From: Stentor coeruleus
Lineage: Eukaryota > Ciliophora > Heterotrichea > Heterotrichida > Stentoridae
Length of the DNA stretch: 42,327 bases
Direction of reading: 5' to 3'
NCBI GenBank assembly: GCA_001970955.1
Contig: MPUH01000635.1
Location: 1-42,327, forward strand
In this document: positions 30,679 through 39,379 of the stretch, in pieces
Position numbering within the stretch: position 1 is the first letter of the stretch
Layout: every line of letters begins with the position of its first letter
Notes under the pieces: model-generated
Seen by the model: only the letters and a program-made list of their open reading frames with translations
Databases searched by the model: none
Told to the model about the DNA's origin: nothing
Position numbers and translations under genes: made by a program

Positions 30679-31551
30679 TTATACACTTAGGACACGAGCC
30701 CAGCAGTAAAGCTGTTTGATATATGAAATTGGAGGTGAGCTGCTATTATGAGAAATAACAAGTAGCATTTCTTGATACTTCAATACTTGTATTCGAGAAT
30801 GACTAAAACAAAACTCCATTGACTGTAGTTCATCTTTTTCAAATTCTAAAAGGTCATTAGCAAGGGCAGCAGCAGAGTTAATCATCCCTATTAATTGTGG
30901 TGTAACAACTCCTTCTTTAGAATGAAGCCTATAAAAAAGTTGTTGTCTAGGTGAGCTAATCGACACATCTTTTTGTATAGCAAAAGGGTATTTTTTCTTA
31001 ACACTTAAAGTACTTTTTGCAGCTTTATCAATCCCTGAGATGTCAGTATTCACTGAATTTGATGAAAAAAGCCCACTATGATCCTTTTTCATAGTACTTT
31101 CTGAACCTCTATCTGATCTCTTGATAAATGACCAATACAGAAAATCAGCTTTGCAATGATTTGTAATTTTCTCCATAAAAGGTTCAATACGCTGGTCTAT
31201 TAAATCTTGTAAGGTTTTACGATATGGCTTAAATAAACTCATTTTACACTCGCCATTCAAAATATCACGGAATTGTTGTATAAATAATTGTAGCATGTGT
31301 ACGGCAAAGCTGTATCCAACTTCTTCAGTTGTAGAATCTTTAGAAAATTCTAAAGTGACTGCTAGTGGGAGGTCTGGGTCTTTGGCAAAGCAAAAAATTT
31401 TGTCTTTGAAAATTGACTTTAATGAAAAATTTGTTGTTTGAAGGAGGCTGTAGCTATCTCCTGCTAGTTTTATGATATCTGATGACCCTGCAAACACTCT
31501 GTAGTGAAGAACAGATGCGGAATCTGTATTGAAAAAAACATATCGTTCCAT
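30679..31551 (-). CDS. Hypothetical longin-like protein, 290 aa
   Basis: ATG start, TAA stop. The N-terminal ~120 residues alternate strands and helices (YVFFNTDSASVLHYRVFAG ... KIFCFAKDPDLPLAVTLEF ... GYSFAVHMLQLFIQQFRDI) in the order of a longin or roadblock-like fold used by trafficking proteins (adaptins, SNARE N-domains, MON1/CCZ1, Fuzzy). The middle (about 150-200) is a Ser-rich linker, and the C-terminal part (SMEFCFSHSRIQVLKYQEMLLVISHN) looks like a second strand-strand-helix half. The fold call is by pattern only; no signature decides which family. A role in vesicle trafficking would follow if it is right. Confidence 0.55.
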   Translation of the reverse strand: MERYVFFNTDSASVLHYRVFAGSSDIIKLAGDSYSLLQTTNFSLKSIFKDKIFCFAKDPDLPLAVTLEFSKDSTTEEVGYSFAVHMLQLFIQQFRDILNGECKMSLFKPYRKTLQDLIDQRIEPFMEKITNHCKADFLYWSFIKRSDRGSESTMKKDHSGLFSSNSVNTDISGIDKAAKSTLSVKKKYPFAIQKDVSISSPRQQLFYRLHSKEGVVTPQLIGMINSAAALANDLLEFEKDELQSMEFCFSHSRIQVLKYQEMLLVISHNSSSPPISYIKQLYCWARVLSV

Positions 31552-32037
31552 TGTTTAATTATAAATGTATAAGAATTTTGCCACTTATTGTAAAATCGAT
31601 ATTGAGTATTTTAAGTTTACGTTGGATCGCTAATTAAAATATTTATCATTTTTATAAGCCAATCTTATTTATTACAAAATACTAGCAATTTCGTACTAAA
31701 ATTCCTATTAGGCAACTATAAGGTCAATGTCTTACATGAGTCAAAGTTAAAAAATTTCAAGCTTTTTCAAGTTCCCAAAAGTTCCCTTATAGTCTAGTTT
31801 TCCAAAGTTTCATGCTTAAGCTATCTAACTTGCATTTAATTTTTTAAAATTTTCTAAATGTCCAAGTTGAAAAAACCTCTTGCCAATTTTTCTAGGTAGT
31901 ACATAGGTAGTCTCTAAAAAAATTTCAAATATAAATCCCATAAATATGTTATTACTAAGGCTAATCCTTCAATCAGAAAACCATCAATTATAACTTCAAA
32001 TTAATTTATAAAACTCAAACCAAATTATAAGAGATTA
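31552..32037. other. Intergenic, no gene seen
   Basis: 486 bases between two minus-strand genes. A few short direct repeats such as CAAGTT and AGTTCCC occur around 31760-31800; nothing else. Confidence 0.4.
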
Positions 32038-33045
32038 CTATTGAATATCAAAATTAATTCGAATCAAAGGGCCAAGAGAAGCATTAATCAAATGCAAAGG
32101 TCTTTCCCCAGCAAAGTTTCCAGGCCAATAGTTACTTGATGTAACATCTTTCGGTAGTAATCCAGCTTTTTTATAAGCACTGGCCACAAGTTCAGAACAA
32201 AAATACCCTTCGTTTTCATTTGTTTCCTTTTTACCAAGAATTTTTTTAATACTGGCATTGAATTTTTTCCCCATAGATTCTGTAATAAATTTCTTCATAA
32301 TATTTTCAAATCCTTCATTATTTTTAACCGTAAGTTTTCTATATATGAGATGATCATACAATAAATGCCATTGTTTTTCTATAAACTCTTCCCAAAAAAG
32401 AACATTTACTCCTATAACCCTTGTTGATTCTAGAAATGCAACATATCCAGAATGTTTTATTAAAAGAGCAACATGATCATAATTACTTCTTGTAACAGTT
32501 CTCTGTGCTTTAGAAATAATACTATTTGTTCTAAAAAGTAAAATATCCCCAGTTTTTACACAGTCCAGAAATTCAAATACAGAAATTTGTGGAAACTTCC
32601 AAAACTTTTTTTGTAAAGACAATATCTCAACACTACATGTCTGTCCTAATGACCCTTCAATATGTGATCTTAAGGCTGTGATCCATTCAAATGCTTCTTC
32701 AGAATTCACAGCTCTGAATAAAAAACTTTTCCTGCATCCTACGATTGTTATTAAGAAACTTGTTTGTGATTTTGCTTGTATTTTTATAAAGAGTTGTTCG
32801 AAATTAAAACATCCTGATGGCTGTTTTGAGTCAGATTTGCTGTAGTAAGCAAAAGTATTAGCTTTTAGTACACAAAATTTTAGCTGCCATCGTTTAATCA
32901 CTCCATTTGATTGCTTCTCAAGCCACCCTGCTTTCTCAGCATTTTCTGTAAAGGAGTTTTGTTTAAAAGCTTCTTCAAAAAAATGTCTTCGATGCATTTC
33001 ATTTGTGCTTAATGATCTTTTGACATTTGCCCTAAGTATGTTCAT
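32038..33045 (-). CDS. PH domain + C92-type (YiiX-like) permuted papain protein, 335 aa
   Basis: Residues ~38-128 are a PH domain: KAGWLEKQSNGVIKRWQLKFCVL start, strand rich middle, and ending helix EEAFEWITALRSHIE with the invariant Trp. Residues ~160-335 match the permuted NlpC/P60-papain group (C92, YiiX/YaeF-like): GDILLFRT (166-173), YDHVALLI with His191, FLEST with Glu206, and a late YFCSELVASAY with Cys283. Order His-Glu-Cys is the hallmark of the permuted fold and all three candidate catalytic residues are present, so a thiol hydrolase or acyltransferase on a lipid or peptide bond is plausible. The PH domain would bring it to phosphoinositide membranes. Its start codon is only 22 bases from the divergent gene at 33068. 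Confidence 0.8.
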   Translation of the reverse strand: MNILRANVKRSLSTNEMHRRHFFEEAFKQNSFTENAEKAGWLEKQSNGVIKRWQLKFCVLKANTFAYYSKSDSKQPSGCFNFEQLFIKIQAKSQTSFLITIVGCRKSFLFRAVNSEEAFEWITALRSHIEGSLGQTCSVEILSLQKKFWKFPQISVFEFLDCVKTGDILLFRTNSIISKAQRTVTRSNYDHVALLIKHSGYVAFLESTRVIGVNVLFWEEFIEKQWHLLYDHLIYRKLTVKNNEGFENIMKKFITESMGKKFNASIKKILGKKETNENEGYFCSELVASAYKKAGLLPKDVTSSNYWPGNFAGERPLHLINASLGPLIRINFDIQ

Positions 33046-33067
33046 TTGCTTATATATTTATTAAAAA

Positions 33068-33346
33068 ATGAATGAAGTTCTTGTTTTCCCTCAAATTACC
33101 AAAAGAAAATTAAATAACAGCTCTCCTGGAAGAGGATACAAGAAAAACACTTATAAGAACAGTTATTTGCAACATCTCTTTGGAAGAAAACTATCACTTT
33201 CTCCTCCTCGCGATTCTCTGGCTAATAATAGCAAAAGTAACTCTATTAAACGATCGAAGCTTCCTCCATTGATAAAGCCAGCACCTATAACTTTTTCTGA
33301 TCCGATGATTCAAGAAAAATATAAAGAAATACGTGATTTATTCTAA
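33068..33346 (+). CDS. Small basic hypothetical protein, 92 aa
   Basis: ATG start, TAA stop. Basic and disordered, with KRKLNNSSPGRGYKKNTYKNSY, LSLSPPRDS and a C-terminal DPMIQEKYKEIRDLF helix. No family recognised. It is divergent from the PH/C92 gene (22 bases between start codons) and ends ~96 bases before eS21. Confidence 0.6.
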   Translation: MNEVLVFPQITKRKLNNSSPGRGYKKNTYKNSYLQHLFGRKLSLSPPRDSLANNSKSNSIKRSKLPPLIKPAPITFSDPMIQEKYKEIRDLF

Positions 33347-33442
33347 TAAGTTCCTTTTAAGTATCCTAATTTTAATCTAAAACATTATCTCTATCTTGAT
33401 TATCAGTTAAAAAAGCTTTAATAATAAAGGCTATAAATAGGG

Positions 33443-33691
33443 ATGCAGAACGAAGATAAAAAAGTGGTCGATTTATATATTCCTAGGAAATGCTCTGCGA
33501 CAAACAGGATCATTGGGCCGAGGGATTACTCAAGCGTTCAGATAAATATTGCTGATGTTGATGAAAATGGCCTTGCAACAAAAAATGTGCATAGCTTTTA
33601 CATCTCTGGCGATGTTAGAAGGCAAGGAATGTCCGATGGCTGCCTGAACAGACTGTTTAAAGAAAAGGGCTTGCTGAGTTTCTCTAACTAG
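33443..33691 (+). CDS. RPS21: 40S ribosomal protein eS21
   Basis: 82 residues, one shorter than the human protein (83). The characteristic start MQNEDKKVVDLYIPRKC and the segments SATNRIIGPRDYSSVQINIADVD and RRQGMSDGCLNRL align end to end with eS21 of other eukaryotes. It is a structural protein of the small ribosomal subunit near the platform, involved in late 18S rRNA maturation. Complete, ATG to TAG, no intron. The N-terminal half is the most conserved part. Confidence 0.97.
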   Translation: MQNEDKKVVDLYIPRKCSATNRIIGPRDYSSVQINIADVDENGLATKNVHSFYISGDVRRQGMSDGCLNRLFKEKGLLSFSN

Positions 33692-34642
33692 ACTTTAAGC
33701 TAATAGTTATGATTCTAATAGTATTTGTATCAGTTGAAAATATTTTATTCACTGATATAATGTTTATGATTGGAAGAAGTAATAATTCTCTCTTCTCTTT
33801 TTAGTCATTAAGAAAGGTAAATAAGATTTTTAGCAGGATTAGTTAGTTTTTTATGTGGATTATAATGATGTTATGCTAAAAAATTTCTTGCTTAATCGGG
33901 GATACTAATGGTTTATTTAGAGTCACCTACATATGATATATGAAAAGCTGAATGTGGAGATTTAGAACAAGAAACAAAGCTGAGTTTATAACTAGGACAT
34001 AAGTCTTCAAATAGTTTCAGCACTCATAAAGAAAAAAAATTTGCTAATTATTAAGTCAAGTTCAACCAGTACGTGAGATAAGATAATCAATTAATCTTCT
34101 AAATACAAAACTTGTTCGAATAGAAGGATTTTTTGAAAGCGTATATTAAAACTATAAACTAAATTAGTAATTAATGTGTGATTGTATTATTTATCAAGCG
34201 TTCAGTTAAATATATTTGTATTTTCTGATCAATTACTTTGTGNAATTAATGTGTGATTGTATTATTTATCAAGCGTTCAGTTAAATATATTTGTATTTTC
34301 TGATCAACTACTTTATATATTAAAATTTAGAATTCACCAACTACACTGATATTAAAATTTATAATCAATCCTTCACCTAAAAATTAAAATAATTCACATA
34401 AAAATCTTAAAATCATATGGTCTTAATAAGTGTTAATTATAATATTTTATTAAATGTGATAAATATCAATAGAATTAGAAGACCAAGAGTTATAATCATA
34501 AGTAGCATTCAAGAATTTAGAAATTATAAACGATATGATAATATAACCATAATTTTTTTAGTAATGATTTGTATTACAGGGAGCTTTATACAATACTGAT
34601 TCTAATATTAAACTACATTATTTTATTATCACAGTTATATAA
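33692..34642. other. Intergenic, includes an N join
   Basis: Contains the N at 34243 with its flanking repeat. Around 33908-34102 one plus-strand frame starts with ATG and looks partly coding but carries several stop codons (a TGA at the 12th codon, then TAA codons). A 60-codon frame at 34417 is AT-driven, Ile-rich and not convincing. No gene called. Confidence 0.4.
34169..34314. repeat. Duplicated contig ends around an N
   Basis: Bases 34169-34240 recur at 34244-34314 with only a mismatch or two, separated by 2 bases and the N at 34243. Signature of two overlapping contigs joined without merging. Confidence 0.9.
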
Positions 34643-36835
34643 ATGGAAAACTATTATAGGGAATATATTCCTGTGAAAACCCTTCTGGAAAAATCTAACA
34701 GAATTATCTTTTTGGCAACACCAAAAATGCAAATCCAGGATAGTAGCTTTCCAAAGCAATATGTTATCAAGAAAATTATTGCAAATTCAGTTCCTATTGA
34801 GATAAGTATACAAAAGGAGCTTTGCAAGCACTCAAATACCATTCTTAAGATTTACGATGATTGGAATATAGATAATCAATACTTTTTATGTATGGAGTTC
34901 TGTTCTGGAGAAGATCTTCATGTGACACTTTCGAAATTAAATGAACATCCCTTTGAATGGTCATTTATTCTACAAAAATGTTACGAATTATGCTGGACAG
35001 TTAACCTTATGCATTCTTTAAGAATAGTTCATAGAGATATAAAACCCTTAAACATTTATATCACAGAATCATTAGAATTTAAGCTAGCAGACTTTGGGGA
35101 ATCAAAGATTTTAGGCCCAGATGAAGAAATTACGTCAGATTATCACACTATAAGAGGTACCCCTTATTATATGTCCCCTGAAACTCGTGCTAGATTCAAT
35201 AAAAGCAGAGATACTAAAAACAATCCTTTTCGTGACGATATTTGGGGACTAGCACGAACATTTATAGAAATTTCTCTTGGAAAATTATGTCCTGAAGTTG
35301 CATCACTACTTGGTGAAGAACTTAAAGAATATCTTTTAAAAAACTTCAAACGCTTTAACTACCCAGACAATTTCGCTGAATTAATTTACAGAATGATGCC
35401 TACTGATTTAAACAGCGGTTTTTTACAATCTTCCCAAGTCCTAGATTTTTTGAAAGAATTAATTAATCAGCAAATAACTGAAAGTAAATCTATTCAAGAT
35501 CCAAAAAGTGTTATTTCTTTCGAAGAAAACAGTAAAAATATTTTAAAAACAACAGAGAGTAAACTTCAGAACTCTTTATCAAATTCTGATGCTTTAAAAC
35601 ATTCTCAAAGTTCATCTAGTGTTTTTAAATCTGTTCAAAACAAACCTGTTAATTATCAAATGCAACCTCCTCCTCCTCCTATGCCTCCTGTACCACCAGA
35701 TGTTTATTCATCAAAAAGCTTTACACCTTCACCTCCACAGCCAGGGTTGCCAATATCTCCAAATCCATTTCCTAATGTTCCAATAACTAATAAAGAATTA
35801 CAAAATCCTCTTAAGATGCCTAATTATAGTGGAAATATGCCACAAAATAATTTTCCTATGCCCATAGCACATTTACCAAGTTTAGAGCAGCCCAAACCTG
35901 AAAAAAACATTGAGGAAAGAGAGTTTTCAAGTGAAAATAGTGACAGTAGTTATAAAAGCTCTTCAGAAAGCGTGGATATGTCAATGGAAATAAGACTATT
36001 TGCCTCTAATAGCAACATAACAGAAGAAAAAAAAATTCCTAATGAATCTTCACCAATTGAAAAACTTGTGTTAACTAATACATCCAGCAAACACTCTGAT
36101 CCAACATATAAAAACGAGGCAAAAGAATCATTTTCACCTCAAAATTACGAATCTTCAGGATCAGCAAATTTAAAACAGTTACAAAATGCTGATAAAAAAA
36201 GTAATTTTGCTTCAATTAATAGTTCTTCTAATCAAAATGAATTATTAGGAAGGAAGACTGCTGTTTTACCAGAAGTAAAACTTTTTAACGAAACTGGAGT
36301 TGATACAATTAAGCCAGAAAGCCATGCTGTCAATTATGCCTCTGTGCCTATCATTTTGCAAGTGCCAGAAGTTGAATGTATGATATGTAATAAATTGACA
36401 AAAAGTGAATATATCACACTTAAATGCAAACATCATTGCCATCGTCAGTGTTTTAAAGACGAATACAATAAAAAGATTAAAAATAGTAAAAAGAATTCAG
36501 ATATCAAATGCAAGTCTTGCCTCCAAGTTATCCCAGCAGAGTTTCTTTCAAATTTATCAATTTTATCAGTGAAAGCAAAAATAAATGCTATGTGTATAAA
36601 CTTTTCATCCATAAATATTGTATGCCCTAACTGCAGTATTGATACTAAAAAATGCATGCTTTCAAAAAAAAATCTTAAGCCAAAAACTAAGAAATGCAAA
36701 AAATGCAATTATAAATATTGCACATTTTGCTTAGTAATAGGAGGACACCGGTTCTTTTGTGATTTATTTAAAGACTTTAAAAAAGGCTCTAGTTTTGATA
36801 ACAGTAAATATCTTATGTCTGGGATCAAAAAATAA
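34643..36835 (+). CDS. Protein kinase fused to a RING-H2 + IBR-like zinc module, 730 aa
   Basis: Residues ~8-275 are a Ser/Thr kinase: VIK lysine K43, helix Glu59, HRDIKPLN (130-137), DFGES (150-154), SPE (178-180) and a WGLARTFIEISLG helix. The usual glycine-rich loop is weak (KSNRIIFLA), but Lys, HRD and DFG are intact, so activity is likely. Residues ~340-370 are Pro-rich (PPPPPMPPVPPD), and ~280-560 a long Ser/Asn-rich disordered linker. Residues 579-626 fit a RING-H2 exactly in spacing (C579, C582, C595, H597, H600, C603, C623, C626). Residues 661-706 resemble an IBR (C661, C664, C685, C688, C693, C696, H702, C706). There is no second RING with a catalytic Cys, so it is RING-IBR rather than a full RBR ligase. 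A kinase that also recruits ubiquitin machinery is the inference. Confidence 0.85.
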   Translation: MENYYREYIPVKTLLEKSNRIIFLATPKMQIQDSSFPKQYVIKKIIANSVPIEISIQKELCKHSNTILKIYDDWNIDNQYFLCMEFCSGEDLHVTLSKLNEHPFEWSFILQKCYELCWTVNLMHSLRIVHRDIKPLNIYITESLEFKLADFGESKILGPDEEITSDYHTIRGTPYYMSPETRARFNKSRDTKNNPFRDDIWGLARTFIEISLGKLCPEVASLLGEELKEYLLKNFKRFNYPDNFAELIYRMMPTDLNSGFLQSSQVLDFLKELINQQITESKSIQDPKSVISFEENSKNILKTTESKLQNSLSNSDALKHSQSSSSVFKSVQNKPVNYQMQPPPPPMPPVPPDVYSSKSFTPSPPQPGLPISPNPFPNVPITNKELQNPLKMPNYSGNMPQNNFPMPIAHLPSLEQPKPEKNIEEREFSSENSDSSYKSSSESVDMSMEIRLFASNSNITEEKKIPNESSPIEKLVLTNTSSKHSDPTYKNEAKESFSPQNYESSGSANLKQLQNADKKSNFASINSSSNQNELLGRKTAVLPEVKLFNETGVDTIKPESHAVNYASVPIILQVPEVECMICNKLTKSEYITLKCKHHCHRQCFKDEYNKKIKNSKKNSDIKCKSCLQVIPAEFLSNLSILSVKAKINAMCINFSSINIVCPNCSIDTKKCMLSKKNLKPKTKKCKKCNYKYCTFCLVIGGHRFFCDLFKDFKKGSSFDNSKYLMSGIKK

Positions 36836-36867
36836 AAAAAATTAAGAATTAGTTAAAAATTAATAAA

Positions 36868-37509
36868 ATGATGACAAGTAGGGCAATAAGCCAAGAAAGA
36901 AATCCTTCTGATAGGAGAGAATACTACTTAAGTCGAGACTATACTAATCGTCTAAACAAGAAACTCAAAGGGGTCTTTCAAGTTGACATGCATCTCATCC
37001 ATAGTTTAGAGCAATCAAAGCGTCAGATAAGAAAAAAGATCGTATCTGCACACAAATTCATAAAAAATGCAGTGTAAAATTCATATAGCCTCTCTGCTAA
37101 TGAAATTGCCCCAGGAATTCCAATGTTCATGGTCCCTAATGTTTTAACTACAAAAACAATGTCATCAAAATCTTCTACTCGTAGATGTATTTCATCTTCA
37201 CCTACAAGTAGGATTAATTTTATTACTTTTAACAAACAAGCTTTAAACAAACTTCATAGTAAATGTTTACTACCAGTTAAAGACAATGATTGGATGAAAG
37301 TAATTAGAAGTCCTCCAAGTACTGTAGTTACACATCAAAATTGGGGGAAAATAAGAAATACTCCTTTAACTCCTGATACTGTAGATGTTAGAAAAATTGT
37401 TGATCAAATTCATATAAGCCCTGTGCATTCTAAATGTGAGTCTTGTTGTATTAATAAACATCCTCTTAAACTTTGCAATCCAAGGCTAAAAAAACTTGGA
37501 GGATTTTAA
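36868..37509 (+). CDS. Hypothetical protein with one 15-nt intron, 208 aa
   Basis: Exons 36868-37073 and 37089-37509. Without splicing the first frame stops at a TAA 15 bases before a second frame that continues to TAA at 37507-37509. Removing 37074-37088 (GTAAAATTCATATAG) joins the two exactly in phase (split codon GT|C). The product is basic: DRREYYLSRDYTNRLNKKL and RQIRKKIVSAHKF near the N terminus, a Ser-rich middle, and a C-terminal Cys-rich end (HSKCESCCINKHPLKLC) with CxxCC-type spacing that could bind a metal. No family recognised. It follows the kinase-RING gene by 32 bases on the same strand. Splice boundaries are GT-AG and frame-restoring. Confidence 0.8.
37074..37088 (+). other. 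15-nt spliceosomal intron
   Basis: GTAAAATTCATATAG: GTAA start, TAG end, 15 bases. Its removal fuses two frames of one gene in phase. This size is characteristic of heterotrich ciliates. Confidence 0.8.
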
Positions 37510-37544
37510 TTACTTATATGAAACAATAAGAAAAGTTAATAAAT

Positions 37545-38552
37545 TTATGAACTAGTTCTTAGTTTATATCCCATTATAAAAAAGTAAACCATATTGCTAA
37601 GTAATCTTCCTGTAAGATATTCTTCTACTATAGGATTGTATTCAGCAAGATCTAAAGCTAATACTCTTGAGTCTTTTCCACAAAGAAGCATTAATTCAAG
37701 AGCTTCTTCACTTGTTAATCCACCATCAACACTTGGACAACTAACCCCTGGGCAATCTCTTGCAGCAATAACATCAAGTTCAAGACATATAATTATCTTA
37801 CAATCTGCTTGAAGTCTATTCAAAAATGATTCAAAAACTCTGCCTGCTTGAGTTAGTGGTTGATAAGTTGTATTAAAGCTAGGATTATTATTTGATGCAC
37901 GTATATCTCGCATCCAGACAATTTCGCCACCATGATTACGAACAAAGTTGACATGCTCAAGTCCACATTGGGAACCCTGAGCACCGAATTGATAAAATAA
38001 TCCATTTTGATTGATGAATGTTTGATCTTCTAATAAAATACGGAATGCACAGCCTGAATGTATTCTGCCTTCATCATCTAATGGTCTAACATCCAAATGA
38101 GAGTCTATATTGACTATTATAGGTTTACCTTTAATAGTTGATTTCAGAAAACCTTGGCCACAACTCCAGCTTTGGTCTTTTCCTCCACCAATTATTATTG
38201 GGATTTTTTTTTGGTCTATTAAGTCTTTAACTTTATTTTTTAATTCATCATGAGCTTCGTTGAAAGAATTTCCTGAAATATCGCCACTATCACTAATTTT
38301 TAGACATGATATGTCGATTGAATACTCAGGATTCACAAGCGGACCTATTTTAGGAAGGTAATTACGTAGACATGATGGGCCTTTGCTTGTACCAGGACGA
38401 CCACCATTTCTTTGAACACCCTCATCGTAAGGAAAACCAATAATTACTACGTCTCCATCAAGTCCCTGTTGGAGAATTGTACCTAATTTTGGATCGTCTC
38501 TTTTAAAATTTGGAACACCTGAAAAATTAAGCCTAGAAAAATCTTGCTCCAT
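37545..38552 (-). CDS. Ureohydrolase (arginase/agmatinase/formimidoylglutamase superfamily), divergent, 335 aa
   Basis: The first ATG is at 38552; an in-frame extension upstream has no ATG. The fold's motifs are present: FPYDEGVQRNGGRPG (40-54), GGGKDQSW (122-129), NIDSHLDVRP (148-157), CLELDVIAARDCPGVSCP (256-273) and ALDLAEYNP (299-307). The VI-A...CPGVS pattern resembles formimidoylglutamase-type enzymes. Compared with the usual dinuclear Mn site (GGDHS; DAHxD; SxDxD), D150, H152, D154 and D260 are kept. The His of the first motif is replaced by Gln126 (or Lys), and the first Asp of SxDxD by Glu258. Function is therefore uncertain: hydrolysis of a guanidino or formimino substrate, or a metal-altered member. 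The final E304 of EYNP is present. Confidence 0.8.
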   Translation of the reverse strand: MEQDFSRLNFSGVPNFKRDDPKLGTILQQGLDGDVVIIGFPYDEGVQRNGGRPGTSKGPSCLRNYLPKIGPLVNPEYSIDISCLKISDSGDISGNSFNEAHDELKNKVKDLIDQKKIPIIIGGGKDQSWSCGQGFLKSTIKGKPIIVNIDSHLDVRPLDDEGRIHSGCAFRILLEDQTFINQNGLFYQFGAQGSQCGLEHVNFVRNHGGEIVWMRDIRASNNNPSFNTTYQPLTQAGRVFESFLNRLQADCKIIICLELDVIAARDCPGVSCPSVDGGLTSEEALELMLLCGKDSRVLALDLAEYNPIVEEYLTGRLLSNMVYFFIMGYKLRTSS

Positions 38553-39034
38553 GATTATTATATAAATTTTTTTTGTTTTAATCAAGATAGATTTTGTCTT
38601 TATAGTTACTTTTATTTTATGAGAGTTTATGAGAGAAAAATGTGCTTGTAATTTTAAATAGTGGGGGTATTGATAAATTGATTTACTAAAAAAGACCTTG
38701 ATTTAATTTTAGACTGCACAGTAACTATCTTTATCAAAAATGCGTTCTTTGAATAGACTAACCAATTATAAATGTAAGTATTTTTTATTAATTATGATTA
38801 TAATAGAAAAAAATTGTATTGAAACCTTATATTTTATAGCATAAATACACTAAATCAGTAAATAATTTATTAGTATAGCTTGCTTATTTAATTAATTTTA
38901 AAAGTAAATCTTAAAATTGCAATTGCAACCATCCGGATAATAACAAATGCAAGCTTATCTTATTTTTTTACTAGGATATTAATACCGCTAAGTTAGAAAG
39001 ATAAAAGGGTTTGCAGATACCGATCTTATAAACT
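38553..39034. other. Intergenic between divergent genes
   Basis: 482 bases, AT-rich, between the start of the ureohydrolase and the start of the plus-strand 114-residue gene. Both promoters must lie here; no specific element recognised. Confidence 0.4.
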
Positions 39035-39379
39035 ATGAACAGTCCTATAAAGATTCAAAGAAGATCATTTACATACTCTTTACCTTCATTGATGGTCAAG
39101 AGTAAGAGTCTTCAAAAATCAGGACTTCAAATCCTTCAAAATTCACTCTCTCCTCAAGCTAGCATCCATCATAGGTTTTCTATTCAAGTAAGCGAACCTG
39201 CAAAACAAAAGCAAGTAAATTCGAGATTCCTGCCTTATTTATATGCACAGAACCCTGAAAATACTTCAACAAATTCACTTCCTTTTGATCGTAAATCAGG
39301 AGAAATTGATTTAATGCATAATATGCAAATAAATCAAGTAAGAAGCTATACTGAGAACTGCATCAACGTGAATTTTTAA
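39035..39379 (+). CDS. Hypothetical basic protein, 114 aa
   Basis: ATG start, TAA stop. Polar and Ser/Gln-rich with a basic N terminus (MNSPIKIQRRSFTYSLPS). No membrane segment, no zinc motif. Short disordered proteins of this type recur in this window (33068, 29865, 3532). Function unknown. Confidence 0.55.
   Translation: MNSPIKIQRRSFTYSLPSLMVKSKSLQKSGLQILQNSLSPQASIHHRFSIQVSEPAKQKQVNSRFLPYLYAQNPENTSTNSLPFDRKSGEIDLMHNMQINQVRSYTENCINVNF

Noticed and set aside
33908..34102. Plus-strand frame that looks partly coding
   Set aside because: Contains a TGA after 11 codons and several TAA codons; no family recognised, so not called a pseudogene.
34417..34599. 60-codon plus-strand frame, Ile-rich
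   Set aside because: Composition is that of translated AT-rich spacer; lies in the flank of an N join.
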